DNA of 6,355 nucleotides from Bacteroidota bacterium (GCA_023428865.1 JAEYWT010000265.1:1-6355), one strand, 5' to 3'. Positions 1 to 5,504 are shown, counted from the stretch's first letter. Numbers and translations: made by a program. The notes: generated by a model not told the origin, from the letters alone.

Positions 1-1142
1 GAACCAGTGGCGATCAGTTCGAGGTTACCGTCGCTGAAGACGTGTGCATCACCAGAACCCGCCAGCAATACCCGCCCACCGTTCTTGGCTTTCAAATTGG
101 TGGCATGTACATCGCCGCTGCCTTGTACGACCACATCGATGCGGTCCGTGCTACCACCCACTTGGGCATCGCCACTGCCTTGAACGATGATGGAGGTTTT
201 CCCACGGATGTTCATCTGCTGGCAGCTCACATCTCCCGAGCCTTCTACGATCACCTCCAGCTCCTGAGCGTCCTTGATGCCGTTGAAGGTGATGCCACCG
301 GAGCCCATCACCATCAGCTTCAGGCCCGCGGCTTTTGCGAATGATCCAGCACTGATGTTGCCCGATCCCATGATGAGCAGTTCTTCCACGCGTGGCATGC
401 GTATGCGGATGTCTGACCGCCCACGTACGGTAACGGGCCCACGTGATCGAGCGAAGCCCACCTTCAATAGGTTGCCTTCGGTGGTGATCTCGAGCCGATC
501 GAGCACCTCTTGATCACCATCCGCAACCACCGAGAAATCCCCTTCTTCCACGAACACATTGGCGCTGCCCATGATGGCAACCCCCGTGAAGCCGTGCAGG
601 TCGAAGGCGCGTTGTCCCACTGGTGCCGGTGCTCGCTTATCGTCGCTTGTGGTGGTTGTGCTGGCGGTAACGTTGAAGTCCTTATCCACGGAAACGGTCA
701 CCGTGGTCTCTTCCTGGTCATCCTTCAGGGTGAAGCTGACGGGGGAACAGGCGAGTGCCGGATCTTCTTTCGGTGTCGGCTCTTTCTTCGGGGCTGGTGG
801 GTTGGGCTTAGCTGGTGGAAGCTCGAAGACCACGGCAGGCTCCGGCTCGGGCAGCTCGGCCACCAGTTCCACCACGGCGGGTGTAGGCATGTCCGTGGCC
901 TTGGTGGTCTCCGCAGGTGCGGCGGTGCTGAGGATGTAAGCACTGGTGCCTACGATGAGCGTTGCAGAGCTGGTCATGAGAATAGTGTTCAGGTTGAACT
1001 TGAGCGTGCTGATGAGCCAGGCCATGGCCCCCACGGCGAGCGGGAAAGCGGCTACCATGTGGCCTACCTGTTCCAGGCTTACCTCGGTGGGCACTTCGCG
1101 CAGGGCGGCGAGTGTGTCCTTATTGTCTTCGGGGCGTGTCAT
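1..1142 (-). CDS. Membrane-anchored DUF2807 (head GIN domain) protein, putative anti-sigma factor; C-terminus cut by window edge
   Basis: The frame is open from ATG 1142 to the left edge: 380 codons, no stop. Residues 1-50 are a short, probably cytoplasmic segment (MTRPEDNKDTLAALREVPTE...). A clear membrane segment lies at about 53-73 (TILMTSSATLIVGTSAYILS), and residues 30-46 are also hydrophobic. A Pro/Glu/Lys-rich linker follows (76-130). From about 175 comes a GIN-type domain (FDLHGFTGVAIMGSANVFV) with GSG motifs at 259, 280, 301, 322, 341 and 362, and another beginning at 380, as expected for a right-handed beta-solenoid. The start overlaps the stop of the sigma gene as ATGA, so the two are probably translationally coupled. 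Inference: the N-terminal segment holds the sigma factor and the solenoid is the exported sensor. With one membrane helix the solenoid is periplasmic; with two it would be cytoplasmic. DUF2807 membership is recognised with good confidence; the anti-sigma role rests on gene order and topology. Confidence 0.85.
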   Translation of the reverse strand, partial: MTRPEDNKDTLAALREVPTEVSLEQVGHMVAAFPLAVGAMAWLISTLKFNLNTILMTSSATLIVGTSAYILSTAAPAETTKATDMPTPAVVELVAELPEPEPAVVFELPPAKPNPPAPKKEPTPKEDPALACSPVSFTLKDDQEETTVTVSVDKDFNVTASTTTTSDDKRAPAPVGQRAFDLHGFTGVAIMGSANVFVEEGDFSVVADGDQEVLDRLEITTEGNLLKVGFARSRGPVTVRGRSDIRIRMPRVEELLIMGSGNISAGSFAKAAGLKLMVMGSGGITFNGIKDAQELEVIVEGSGDVSCQQMNIRGKTSIIVQGSGDAQVGGSTDRIDVVVQGSGDVHATNLKAKNGGRVLLAGSGDAHVFSDGNLELIATG

Positions 1143-1684
1143 AGGAGCAGGGTGGTGAAGGAGTGTAGAAGATCGGCACCCACCGGCCTGGCGCGCCCTT
1201 CCAGCGAACCGCGTACGGCTGCGCGGGCACGGCTCACACGGGTCTTCACGGCGTTCTCGTTGGTGCCCTGTATCTCGGCGATTTCGGCCATGCTGAGGCC
1301 CGAGACCTCGAAGAGGACCAAGGCATCGCGATGTTGCGCAGGCAGCTGGTCCATGGCCTTGTACAGTATGTCCACGTCCATCAACATGTCCGCGCTAGCA
1401 CCACGTTCCTTCAACCGTGCGGCTTGTTTTTCGTTGATGGCTTCGTTGCGCTTGCCGATGCGCCAGATGCTGGTGGCGCGGTTGCGTGCTGCTCGCACGA
1501 GGTAGTGCAGCAGTTGGTCCTTCTTCTGTATGCGCTCGAAATGCTGGAACGCGCTCAGGAGCACATCCTGCATCAGGTCCTGCGCGTCCATACGGCCATA
1601 GGCCAGGGCGGAGCAGTAGCGCGCGAACGGCTCATGGCAGCCTTTATAGGCTTGCATGAATTCGGTGCGCTTGTCGTTGGTCAC
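1139..1684 (-). CDS. ECF-type RNA polymerase sigma factor
   Basis: The product is a group 4 (extracytoplasmic function) sigma-70 protein with regions 2 and 4 and no region 1 or 3. Numbered from GTG 1684 (181 residues), region 2 spans about 12-78 and includes DAQDLMQDVLLSAF (33-46) and the -10-recognition stretch around HYLVRAARNRATSIWR. Region 4 spans about 106-158: LPAQHRDALVLFEVSG, then helix-turn-helix SMAEIAEIQGTNENAVKTR. The tail after region 4 (about 23 residues) ends in LLHSFTTLLL. The frame is open to a TTG at 1720 (193 residues), but that start would overlap a putative promoter -10 element, so GTG 1684 is preferred; ATG 1657 is a shorter option. No clear Shine-Dalgarno is seen, as is normal in Bacteroidota. 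It overlaps the downstream GIN-domain gene by four bases. Family assignment is firm; its regulon is unknown. Confidence 0.9.
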   Translation of the reverse strand: MTNDKRTEFMQAYKGCHEPFARYCSALAYGRMDAQDLMQDVLLSAFQHFERIQKKDQLLHYLVRAARNRATSIWRIGKRNEAINEKQAARLKERGASADMLMDVDILYKAMDQLPAQHRDALVLFEVSGLSMAEIAEIQGTNENAVKTRVSRARAAVRGSLEGRARPVGADLLHSFTTLLL

Positions 1685-1704
1685 TGGCTGAGGGGTGGGT
1701 TCAT
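1681..1704 (-). other. Possible leaderless 7-codon upstream ORF (MNPPLSQ)
   Basis: An ATG at 1704-1702 opens a frame of seven codons ending in TGA at 1683-1681. That stop overlaps the proposed GTG start of the sigma gene (1684-1682) as GTGA. The ATG falls almost exactly where the putative ECF promoter would start its transcript. Termination-reinitiation could therefore feed ribosomes to the sigma gene. A seven-codon frame arises easily by chance, so this is weak. Confidence 0.2.
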
Positions 1705-1709
1705 GGGTA

Positions 1710-1736
1710 GAGTCGTACAAGTGACCGAAAGGTTAC
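1710..1736 (-). promoter_or_regulatory. Putative autoregulatory ECF promoter of the sigma gene
   Basis: Read on the minus strand, GTAACC (1736-1731) is followed after 15 bases by CGACT (1715-1711). Counted from the AAC core, the layout is AAC-N16-CGAC, close to the AAC-N16/17-CGT pattern typical of ECF promoters. It sits directly upstream of the sigma gene, as expected for self-activation. The predicted start of transcription is near 1704-1706, which favours translation starting downstream of TTG 1720. This is a motif match only. Confidence 0.5.
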
Positions 1737-1748
1737 AACACCGGGATG

Positions 1749-1785
1749 AAAAGTTCGGATCCCGTGCCCCGCCGCACCTGCCGAA
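1749..1785 (-). terminator. Possible weak terminator after the DNA glycosylase gene
   Basis: On the minus strand, about 20 bases past the glycosylase stop, TTCGG (1785-1781) can pair with CCGAA (1758-1754). An inner GTGC/GCAC stem lies between them, and CTTTTC follows. Internal loops and the short T-run make it a weak intrinsic terminator. Its position between two transcription units is what supports it. Confidence 0.35.
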
Positions 1786-1806
1786 GCATCGTTCAAGGCA
1801 ACGCCT

Positions 1807-2511
1807 CTATAGATATCCCACTTCCTGCAACGCCTTCAAATACTTGTCGATGTACACATCCACCGACTTCGCCTTGTATTGCATCACATACCTCGGATGT
1901 TCAAGTGCGACGATCCGATGGAAGAGTCCCAGCCGTTCGTTCAACCTGGTGAAATAGGTGGCGTTCTTGCCGGTCCCGATACAGAAGACCACATCGGTAC
2001 GCATACCGCAACCCACCAAGGTCCGGAGCCAGTGTTCAACGAAAGGCGTCACGGCTTGCTCCAGGGCTTTGTCGTCGTAGTAGTTCAGGTTGACGGCGGT
2101 GCCGTTCACTTGCTCCTTAACGAAACCGAGCGGGCAGATAGCATGCACATACACTTGGCTGTAGAACGTATCCGCACCGCCAGCCGCACGGATCATCCGA
2201 TAGAAGAAGTCGCTGCTGGGTTCGTGGGTGCGCAGGCCGTTCACGGGGATCAACAGGTCGCTTTCGCAGCGCTTGGTATCGGTGAAGCTCAGTCCCGTGC
2301 TTCCGGCGCCAAGCCTGCCCGGGTTGATACCCAGCATGAGCACCCGCTGTTGGTCGTCGCTGAAGAAGGTGCGGTGGAAGGTGGTGACGATGCGTCTTAC
2401 ATCATCGGCGTATGGTCCGTTGAAGGGGTCGAGCACACCAACGCCTTTCGGCAGCTCTACGCGATCCAGCGAGAAAGAGAGCACATGTTCAAGTAGGCGA
2501 TCGGCGAGCAT
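1807..2511 (-). CDS. SMUG2-type uracil-DNA glycosylase family protein (DUF4918)
   Basis: This 234-residue protein belongs to the uracil-DNA glycosylase superfamily, which removes deaminated bases from DNA in the first step of base-excision repair. Visible motifs are motif 1 GINPGRLGAGSTG (61-73, Asn63 the likely catalytic-site polar residue), CIGTGKN (177-183), and motif 2 EHPRYVMQY (204-212, His205). NLNYYDDK (141-148) lies in the central region. The combination matches the SMUG2 subfamily described from Pedobacter heparinus (annotated DUF4918) rather than UNG or classical SMUG1. Expected substrates by family are uracil and related deaminated bases; specificity cannot be read here. Start ATG 2511 lies 10 bases after the lptG-like stop, so co-transcription is likely; CTG 2517 in frame is an unlikely alternative. 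The protein is full length and ends HYLVRA-independent of neighbours, at ...QEVGYL. Confidence 0.85.
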   Translation of the reverse strand: MLADRLLEHVLSFSLDRVELPKGVGVLDPFNGPYADDVRRIVTTFHRTFFSDDQQRVLMLGINPGRLGAGSTGLSFTDTKRCESDLLIPVNGLRTHEPSSDFFYRMIRAAGGADTFYSQVYVHAICPLGFVKEQVNGTAVNLNYYDDKALEQAVTPFVEHWLRTLVGCGMRTDVVFCIGTGKNATYFTRLNERLGLFHRIVALEHPRYVMQYKAKSVDVYIDKYLKALQEVGYL

Positions 2512-2521
2512 GCGCAGGTGG

Positions 2522-3601
2522 TCATTTTGGTGCTCTCCGGTAGATCGCTATGCCGATCAGGGCGAAGATCACGTTCGGCAGCCACACCGCTAGGAAGGGG
2601 TCCATGCCGGCGTTGCTCGCGGCCACGGTGGTCAGCTTCATGGCAAAGATGTACATCAACACCAAACCAACACCTGCGGCAAGGTGCAAACCGGTGCCAC
2701 CCCGGACTTTCCGACTGGCAATGCTCACACCCATCAGCGTGAAGACATAGGTGGCGAACGGGTAGGAGGTGCGTTGGTGTTTCTCGATCAAGTAGGGCAC
2801 GATGTTGTCATCGCCCTGTGATCGTTTCGAGGCGATGTAGGCGTTCAGCTCACTATCGCTCATGGCCATGCTCGTTTCCCAACGTTGGCCCATATCCGCC
2901 GGGCGTAGACTGATGGCCGTATCCAATTCCGCGCCGCGCCGGATACGTTCGCTGGTGCCGTCCATGTCGCGCACCATGTAATCGAATAAACGCCACGTGG
3001 CCTTCAGGCTGTCGAATTCCGCGCGATCGCAATTGAGCTTGCTGGTGAGCACGCCGTTCTCCCATTGCTCCAGGCTGAAACGGAAGCCTTTCTGGTGCTC
3101 GGCGTTCCACGATTCGAAGTAGGCGATGGTGCCCGGTGCGATCTCGCGGTGGATGTGTTTCTGGTCCACGTGGTAGGCCACCCGGATATGCTCTTCTTCG
3201 AAGGCCAGGCGCACCTTGTTGGCAGCGGGCAGCACGGTGTGGTTAACGAAGAGCGACATGCCCGCGAGCACCGTTGCCGCCACCACATAGGGCCACATGA
3301 TGCGCGGAAAGCTTACCCCGCTGCTGAGCATGGCGATGATCTCCGTTCGGTGAGCCAGGCGACTGGTGAAGAGCAACACCGCGATGAAGGTGAGCAGCCC
3401 GCTGAACAGGTTGCTGTAGTAGATCACGAAGTTGACATAGAACTCAACCACGATCTCCTGGAATCCCGCGGACATCTTGGCGAAGTCTTCGGTCTTTTCG
3501 CTGATGTCGAACACCACGGCGATCAGCATGATCACCACCAATATGAAGAAGAAGGTGCCCAGGAACTGCCGGATGATATAGCGGTCCAGGGTGGTGAACA
3601 T
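2522..3601 (-). CDS. lptG: LptF/LptG (YjgP/YjgQ) family LPS export permease
   Basis: The product is an inner-membrane permease of the LptB2FG transporter, which extracts lipopolysaccharide from the inner membrane and passes it to the periplasmic bridge. The 359 residues show the family layout. Three membrane segments come first (about 12-32, 57-79, 101-120), then a periplasmic beta-jellyroll (about 121-272), then three more segments (about 279-296, 305-326, 335-354). The cytoplasmic stretch TEIIAMLSSGVSFPRI (86-101) is the usual coupling-helix region that contacts the LptB ATPase. Length and topology are normal. It lies downstream of tgt in the same direction, an arrangement often seen in Bacteroidota, and is followed closely by the glycosylase gene. 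LptF and LptG are hard to tell apart from sequence; the tgt neighbourhood favours LptG. Start ATG 3601 gives MFTTLDRYIIRQFLGTFFF, a typical family N-terminus. Confidence 0.9.
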   Translation of the reverse strand: MFTTLDRYIIRQFLGTFFFILVVIMLIAVVFDISEKTEDFAKMSAGFQEIVVEFYVNFVIYYSNLFSGLLTFIAVLLFTSRLAHRTEIIAMLSSGVSFPRIMWPYVVAATVLAGMSLFVNHTVLPAANKVRLAFEEEHIRVAYHVDQKHIHREIAPGTIAYFESWNAEHQKGFRFSLEQWENGVLTSKLNCDRAEFDSLKATWRLFDYMVRDMDGTSERIRRGAELDTAISLRPADMGQRWETSMAMSDSELNAYIASKRSQGDDNIVPYLIEKHQRTSYPFATYVFTLMGVSIASRKVRGGTGLHLAAGVGLVLMYIFAMKLTTVAASNAGMDPFLAVWLPNVIFALIGIAIYRRAPK

Positions 3602-3635
3602 GGGTGCTAAGTTCGGTTATCCGGGGTGGTGGAGG

Positions 3636-3747
3636 GTCAAGGCTCAAGACTCAATTCTCAAGACTCAATTCTCAAGACTCAAGTCTCAAGACTCAAGTCT
3701 AAAGGCTCAAGTCTCAATTCTCAAGTGGCAAGACATAAGACTCAAGG
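3636..3747. repeat. Array of 16 degenerate heptamers (consensus CTCAAGA/T)
   Basis: In the 218-base gap between tgt and lptG, bases 3636-3747 divide exactly into sixteen 7-base units without a single phase slip. The commonest units are CTCAAGA and CTCAAGT, with CTCAATT recurring at 3650, 3664 and 3713. Outer units are worn (GTCAAGG at 3636, CTAAAGG at 3699, GGCAAGA at 3727, CATAAGA at 3734). A 14-base higher-order unit (CTCAAGA + CTCAATT) occurs twice in a row from 3643, then becomes CTCAAGA + CTCAAGT from 3671. A 7-base period shifts the reading frame in each unit, so the array is not protein-coding. It resembles in kind the short tandemly repeated heptamers known from cyanobacteria. The rest of the gap (3602-3635, 3748-3819) holds no recognisable gene. 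Confidence 0.92.
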
Positions 3748-3819
3748 GTCATTGTTCAGGCTGCGGGCCGCAAGTCGATCGATCGGATCATGCTTGGTGT
3801 GCGCGTTGGGACCTGGATG

Positions 3820-4950
3820 TCAAAGTCTCGTCTTCAACTTCGGCAGTAGTGCGTTCTTCCACGTGGAGAAGGTGCCATCGAGGATCCGCATGCGTGCCTC
3901 CTTCATCAACGCCAAATAGAACCCCAAGTTGTGCAGACTGGCGATCTGCTGCCCCAGCATTTCATTGCTCTGGAACAAGTGGCGAACGAAGGCGCGTGAG
4001 TAGGCGGTGTCCACCCAGCAATGCGCGCCGGGGTCGAGGGAAGAGTGATCATCCGCCCACTGGCGGTTCTTGATGTTCACCACACCTTCACGAGTGAAGA
4101 GCATACCGTTGCGACCATTCCGTGTGGGCATGACACAATCGAACATATCCACCCCACGTGCCATGTTCTCCAGCAGGTTCCACGGTGTGCCTACGCCCAT
4201 GAGGTAGCGGGGCCGGTCTTTGGGCAGGATGTCGCAACAGAGTTCGGCCATAGCGTACATTTCCTCCTCGGGTTCGCCCACGCTCAAGCCACCAATGGCG
4301 TTGCCTACGGCGCCTTTCTGCGCGATGTACTCGCTGCTGCGCTTGCGCAGTTCGGCGAAGGTGCTGCCCTGCACGATGGGGAATAGTGCCTGTTGGTGGC
4401 CATACTTCGGCTCTGTGCTGTCGAAACGTGCAATGCATCGGTCCAGCCAGCGGTGCGTCATGTGCATGCTCTTTTCTGCATAGGCCAGTTCGCAGGGCCA
4501 AGGTGTGCATTCATCAAAAGCCATGCAGATATCCGCCCCGATGGTGCGCTGCGTGTCCATGACGCTTTCGGGTGTGAAGAGGTGCTTGCTGCCATCGATG
4601 TGGCTGCTGAAGCGCACCCCTTCTTCGGTTATCTTGCGGATGTCGCTGAGCGAATGCACTTGGAACCCACCGCTATCGGTAAGGATAGGCCGGTCCCAGC
4701 CATTGAATCGGTGCAACCCTCCGGCATGTTCCAGCACTTCCATACCGGGCCTCAGGTAGAGGTGGTAGGTGTTGCTGAGCATGATCGGGGCATCCAGGTC
4801 GTTGCGGAGCTCGCGAGGGTGAACGGCTTTAACGGCACCAAGGGTTCCCACGGGCATGAAGACCGGAGTGGGGATATCGCCATGGTCGGTATGGAGCACG
4901 CCCGCGCGGGCATTGGAAGCGGGGTCGTTCGCGAGGAGGTCGAAGTGCAT
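3820..4950 (-). CDS. tgt: tRNA-guanine transglycosylase (queuosine biosynthesis)
   Basis: Tgt exchanges guanine-34 in the anticodons of tRNA-Asp, -Asn, -His and -Tyr for the queuosine precursor preQ1. The 376-residue length is normal. Catalytic features are TDSGGFQ (91-97, Asp92 general acid/base) and DCVMPTRNGR (271-280, Asp271 nucleophile). Substrate-pocket features are FDECTP (145-150, Cys148) and GGLSVGE (220-226, Val224), which match the bacterial preQ1-type pocket rather than the eukaryotic queuine type. The C-terminal zinc site is degenerate: where the family usually has CxCxxC, this protein reads AHCWVD (309-314), keeping one cysteine, while His340 in SLHNL is retained. I recall this loss as common in Bacteroidota Tgt, so the enzyme is probably functional. 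Start ATG 4950 gives MHFDLLANDPASNARAGVLH, a typical N-terminus. It is the first gene of the tgt-lptG-glycosylase block and is divergent from the small lipoprotein gene. Confidence 0.95.
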   Translation of the reverse strand: MHFDLLANDPASNARAGVLHTDHGDIPTPVFMPVGTLGAVKAVHPRELRNDLDAPIMLSNTYHLYLRPGMEVLEHAGGLHRFNGWDRPILTDSGGFQVHSLSDIRKITEEGVRFSSHIDGSKHLFTPESVMDTQRTIGADICMAFDECTPWPCELAYAEKSMHMTHRWLDRCIARFDSTEPKYGHQQALFPIVQGSTFAELRKRSSEYIAQKGAVGNAIGGLSVGEPEEEMYAMAELCCDILPKDRPRYLMGVGTPWNLLENMARGVDMFDCVMPTRNGRNGMLFTREGVVNIKNRQWADDHSSLDPGAHCWVDTAYSRAFVRHLFQSNEMLGQQIASLHNLGFYLALMKEARMRILDGTFSTWKNALLPKLKTRL

Positions 4951-4967
4951 GGTTCTTGAAGGGGGCG

Positions 4968-4975
4968 CGAAAGTA
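4968..4975 (-). promoter_or_regulatory. Candidate -7 element of the tgt promoter
   Basis: TACTTTCG (4975 to 4968 on the minus strand) matches the Bacteroidota -7 consensus TAnnTTTG except for one base and is followed by CGCCCCC. It would start transcription near 4961, leaving a leader of about 11 bases before ATG 4950. No TTG -33 element is found at the usual spacing, so the match is moderate. Confidence 0.4.
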
Positions 4976-4992
4976 CCACCGGAGGCGGTGGT
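4975..4992. repeat. Perfect 7-bp inverted repeat abutting the tgt promoter
   Basis: ACCACCG (4975-4981) and CGGTGGT (4986-4992) are exact inverted copies separated by GAGG. The repeat touches the edge of the candidate -7 element of tgt. It lies upstream of the predicted transcription start, so it would act as DNA (an operator) rather than as an RNA leader structure for tgt. No regulator is identified. Confidence 0.45.
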
Positions 4993-5046
4993 GGTTGCCG
5001 GGCGGGTCCGGCCATGTCCCTGTGAGCATCATTCCCTGAACGTCCG

Positions 5047-5075
5047 TTCTGTCGGCCTTTCTTCCCATTCTGTCG
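5047..5075 (+). repeat. Pair of TTCTGTCG direct repeats, 21 bp apart
   Basis: TTCTGTCG occurs at 5047-5054 and again at 5068-5075, start to start 21 bp, which is two helical turns. The pair lies 60-88 bases upstream of the small lipoprotein start and about 100 bases upstream of tgt. The spacing suits a tandem regulator site, but two 8-base copies can occur by chance. Confidence 0.3.
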
Positions 5076-5108
5076 TGTAGACCCTGTACAAGGCATTGGC
5101 CCACATGG

Positions 5109-5116
5109 TACTTTCA
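5109..5116 (+). promoter_or_regulatory. Weak candidate -7 element for the small lipoprotein gene
   Basis: TACTTTCA (5109-5116) partly fits TAnnTTTG, with two mismatches, and lies 18 bases before ATG 5135. It shares GGTACTTTC with the divergent tgt candidate element on the other strand. No -33 TTG is present at the usual distance. Confidence 0.25.
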
Positions 5117-5134
5117 CCCAGAAACACCAAAGCC

Positions 5135-5287
5135 ATGCGCTTCACACGGGTACTGTTCCGGCTGCTGCTGTTGCTTTTCATTCTCCAAGGGCCGCTTTTA
5201 CTGGTATCCTGCCAGCACGACCCACCGGCAGCACCGGGGAACAATGGGAATGACGACGACGATGATGATGACGACGATGATGACTAG
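5135..5287 (+). CDS. Small lipoprotein with an eleven-aspartate C-terminal tail
   Basis: The predicted product has 50 residues. A basic start (MRFTRVLFR) and hydrophobic core (LLLLLFILQGPLLL) lead to the lipobox LVSC, with Cys26 as the lipidation site. The mature part would be only 25 residues: CQHDPPAAPGNNGN, then eleven Asp, then the stop. ATG 5135 is chosen because the signal peptide begins there; the frame is open to TTG 5096 but would add 13 residues ahead of the signal. A strong intrinsic terminator lies 63 bases after the stop, so this may be a monocistronic unit. I do not recognise a family. The acidic tail could bind divalent cations or a basic partner at the membrane surface, but that is inference. 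An exported, lipidated start and a clean terminator argue for a real gene; the low-complexity end and small size argue for caution. Confidence 0.6.
   Translation: MRFTRVLFRLLLLLFILQGPLLLVSCQHDPPAAPGNNGNDDDDDDDDDDD
5252..5284 (+). repeat. In-frame GAY trinucleotide run encoding poly-Asp
   Basis: Eleven consecutive GAC/GAT codons close the small lipoprotein gene directly before TAG. GAC and GAT are mixed (three GAC, three GAT, two GAC, two GAT, one GAC). This suggests selection for aspartate or old slippage rather than one pure recent microsatellite expansion. Confidence 0.9.
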
Positions 5288-5302
5288 CGGACCGGCTTCC
5301 GC

Positions 5303-5310
5303 TACTTTTG
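5303..5310 (+). promoter_or_regulatory. Exact TAnnTTTG -7 element
   Basis: TACTTTTG (5303-5310) is a full match to the Bacteroidota -7 consensus and is followed by CCCCACG. No TTG is found at the -33 distance. A transcript starting near 5317 would meet the terminator at 5350-5383 after about 65 bases. It could be a short-RNA promoter, a leaky promoter for the downstream lipoprotein gene, or chance. Confidence 0.3.
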
Positions 5311-5349
5311 CCCCACGTTTGCTCCGAACGAGTCAGACTCTCCTGGCGC

Positions 5350-5383
5350 ACGAACCCTGGTATATGCCGGGGTTCGTTGTTTT
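5350..5383 (+). terminator. Strong rho-independent terminator
   Basis: An 11-bp stem (5350-5360 with 5367-5377, one U-G wobble) closes a 6-base loop TATATG, and TGTTTTC follows. On the plus strand this is a textbook intrinsic terminator; on the minus strand no T-run follows. It ends the small lipoprotein transcript and separates it from the larger lipoprotein gene. The stretch from 5384 to 5504 shows no gene. Confidence 0.8.
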
Positions 5384-5504
5384 CTGGACGGAAGTAAGGA
5401 AGGTCTTGGATTTCGATGATCTCGCAGGTGGAAAGGAATGCTGTGAAATGACGAGCTGGTATGTTCAGCAGTGCGCAAGTCCAATATTCGTGCAACAAAG
5501 AACC

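Noticed and set aside
510..1505. Long plus-strand frame of 331 codons and its shorter companions opposite the sigma/GIN genes
   Set aside because: It lies antisense to two recognisable genes, has no family features and a Cys/Gly/Arg-rich composition typical of a shadow frame in GC-rich DNA.
3776..3785. CGATCGATCG palindrome between tgt and the heptamer array
   Set aside because: A 10-base palindrome of this composition is common in GC-rich DNA and nothing nearby supports a function.
3591..4073. Plus-strand frame running through the heptamer array
   Set aside because: The apparent protein repeats come from the 7-base array read in three frames, and its end is antisense to tgt.
4951..5134. 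preQ1 riboswitch upstream of tgt
   Set aside because: The likely leader is only about 11 bases and no pseudoknot-type aptamer is visible.
5316..5385. tRNA-like look of the segment with GGTTCG
   Set aside because: No acceptor pairing, anticodon arm or proper T-loop can be built; the GGTTCG belongs to the terminator stem.
5244..5504. N-terminal extension of the 231-residue lipoprotein
   Set aside because: It reads the poly-Asp tract of the previous gene in another frame (Met/Thr run) and crosses a strong terminator; the lipoprotein signal peptide starts at 5505-5511.
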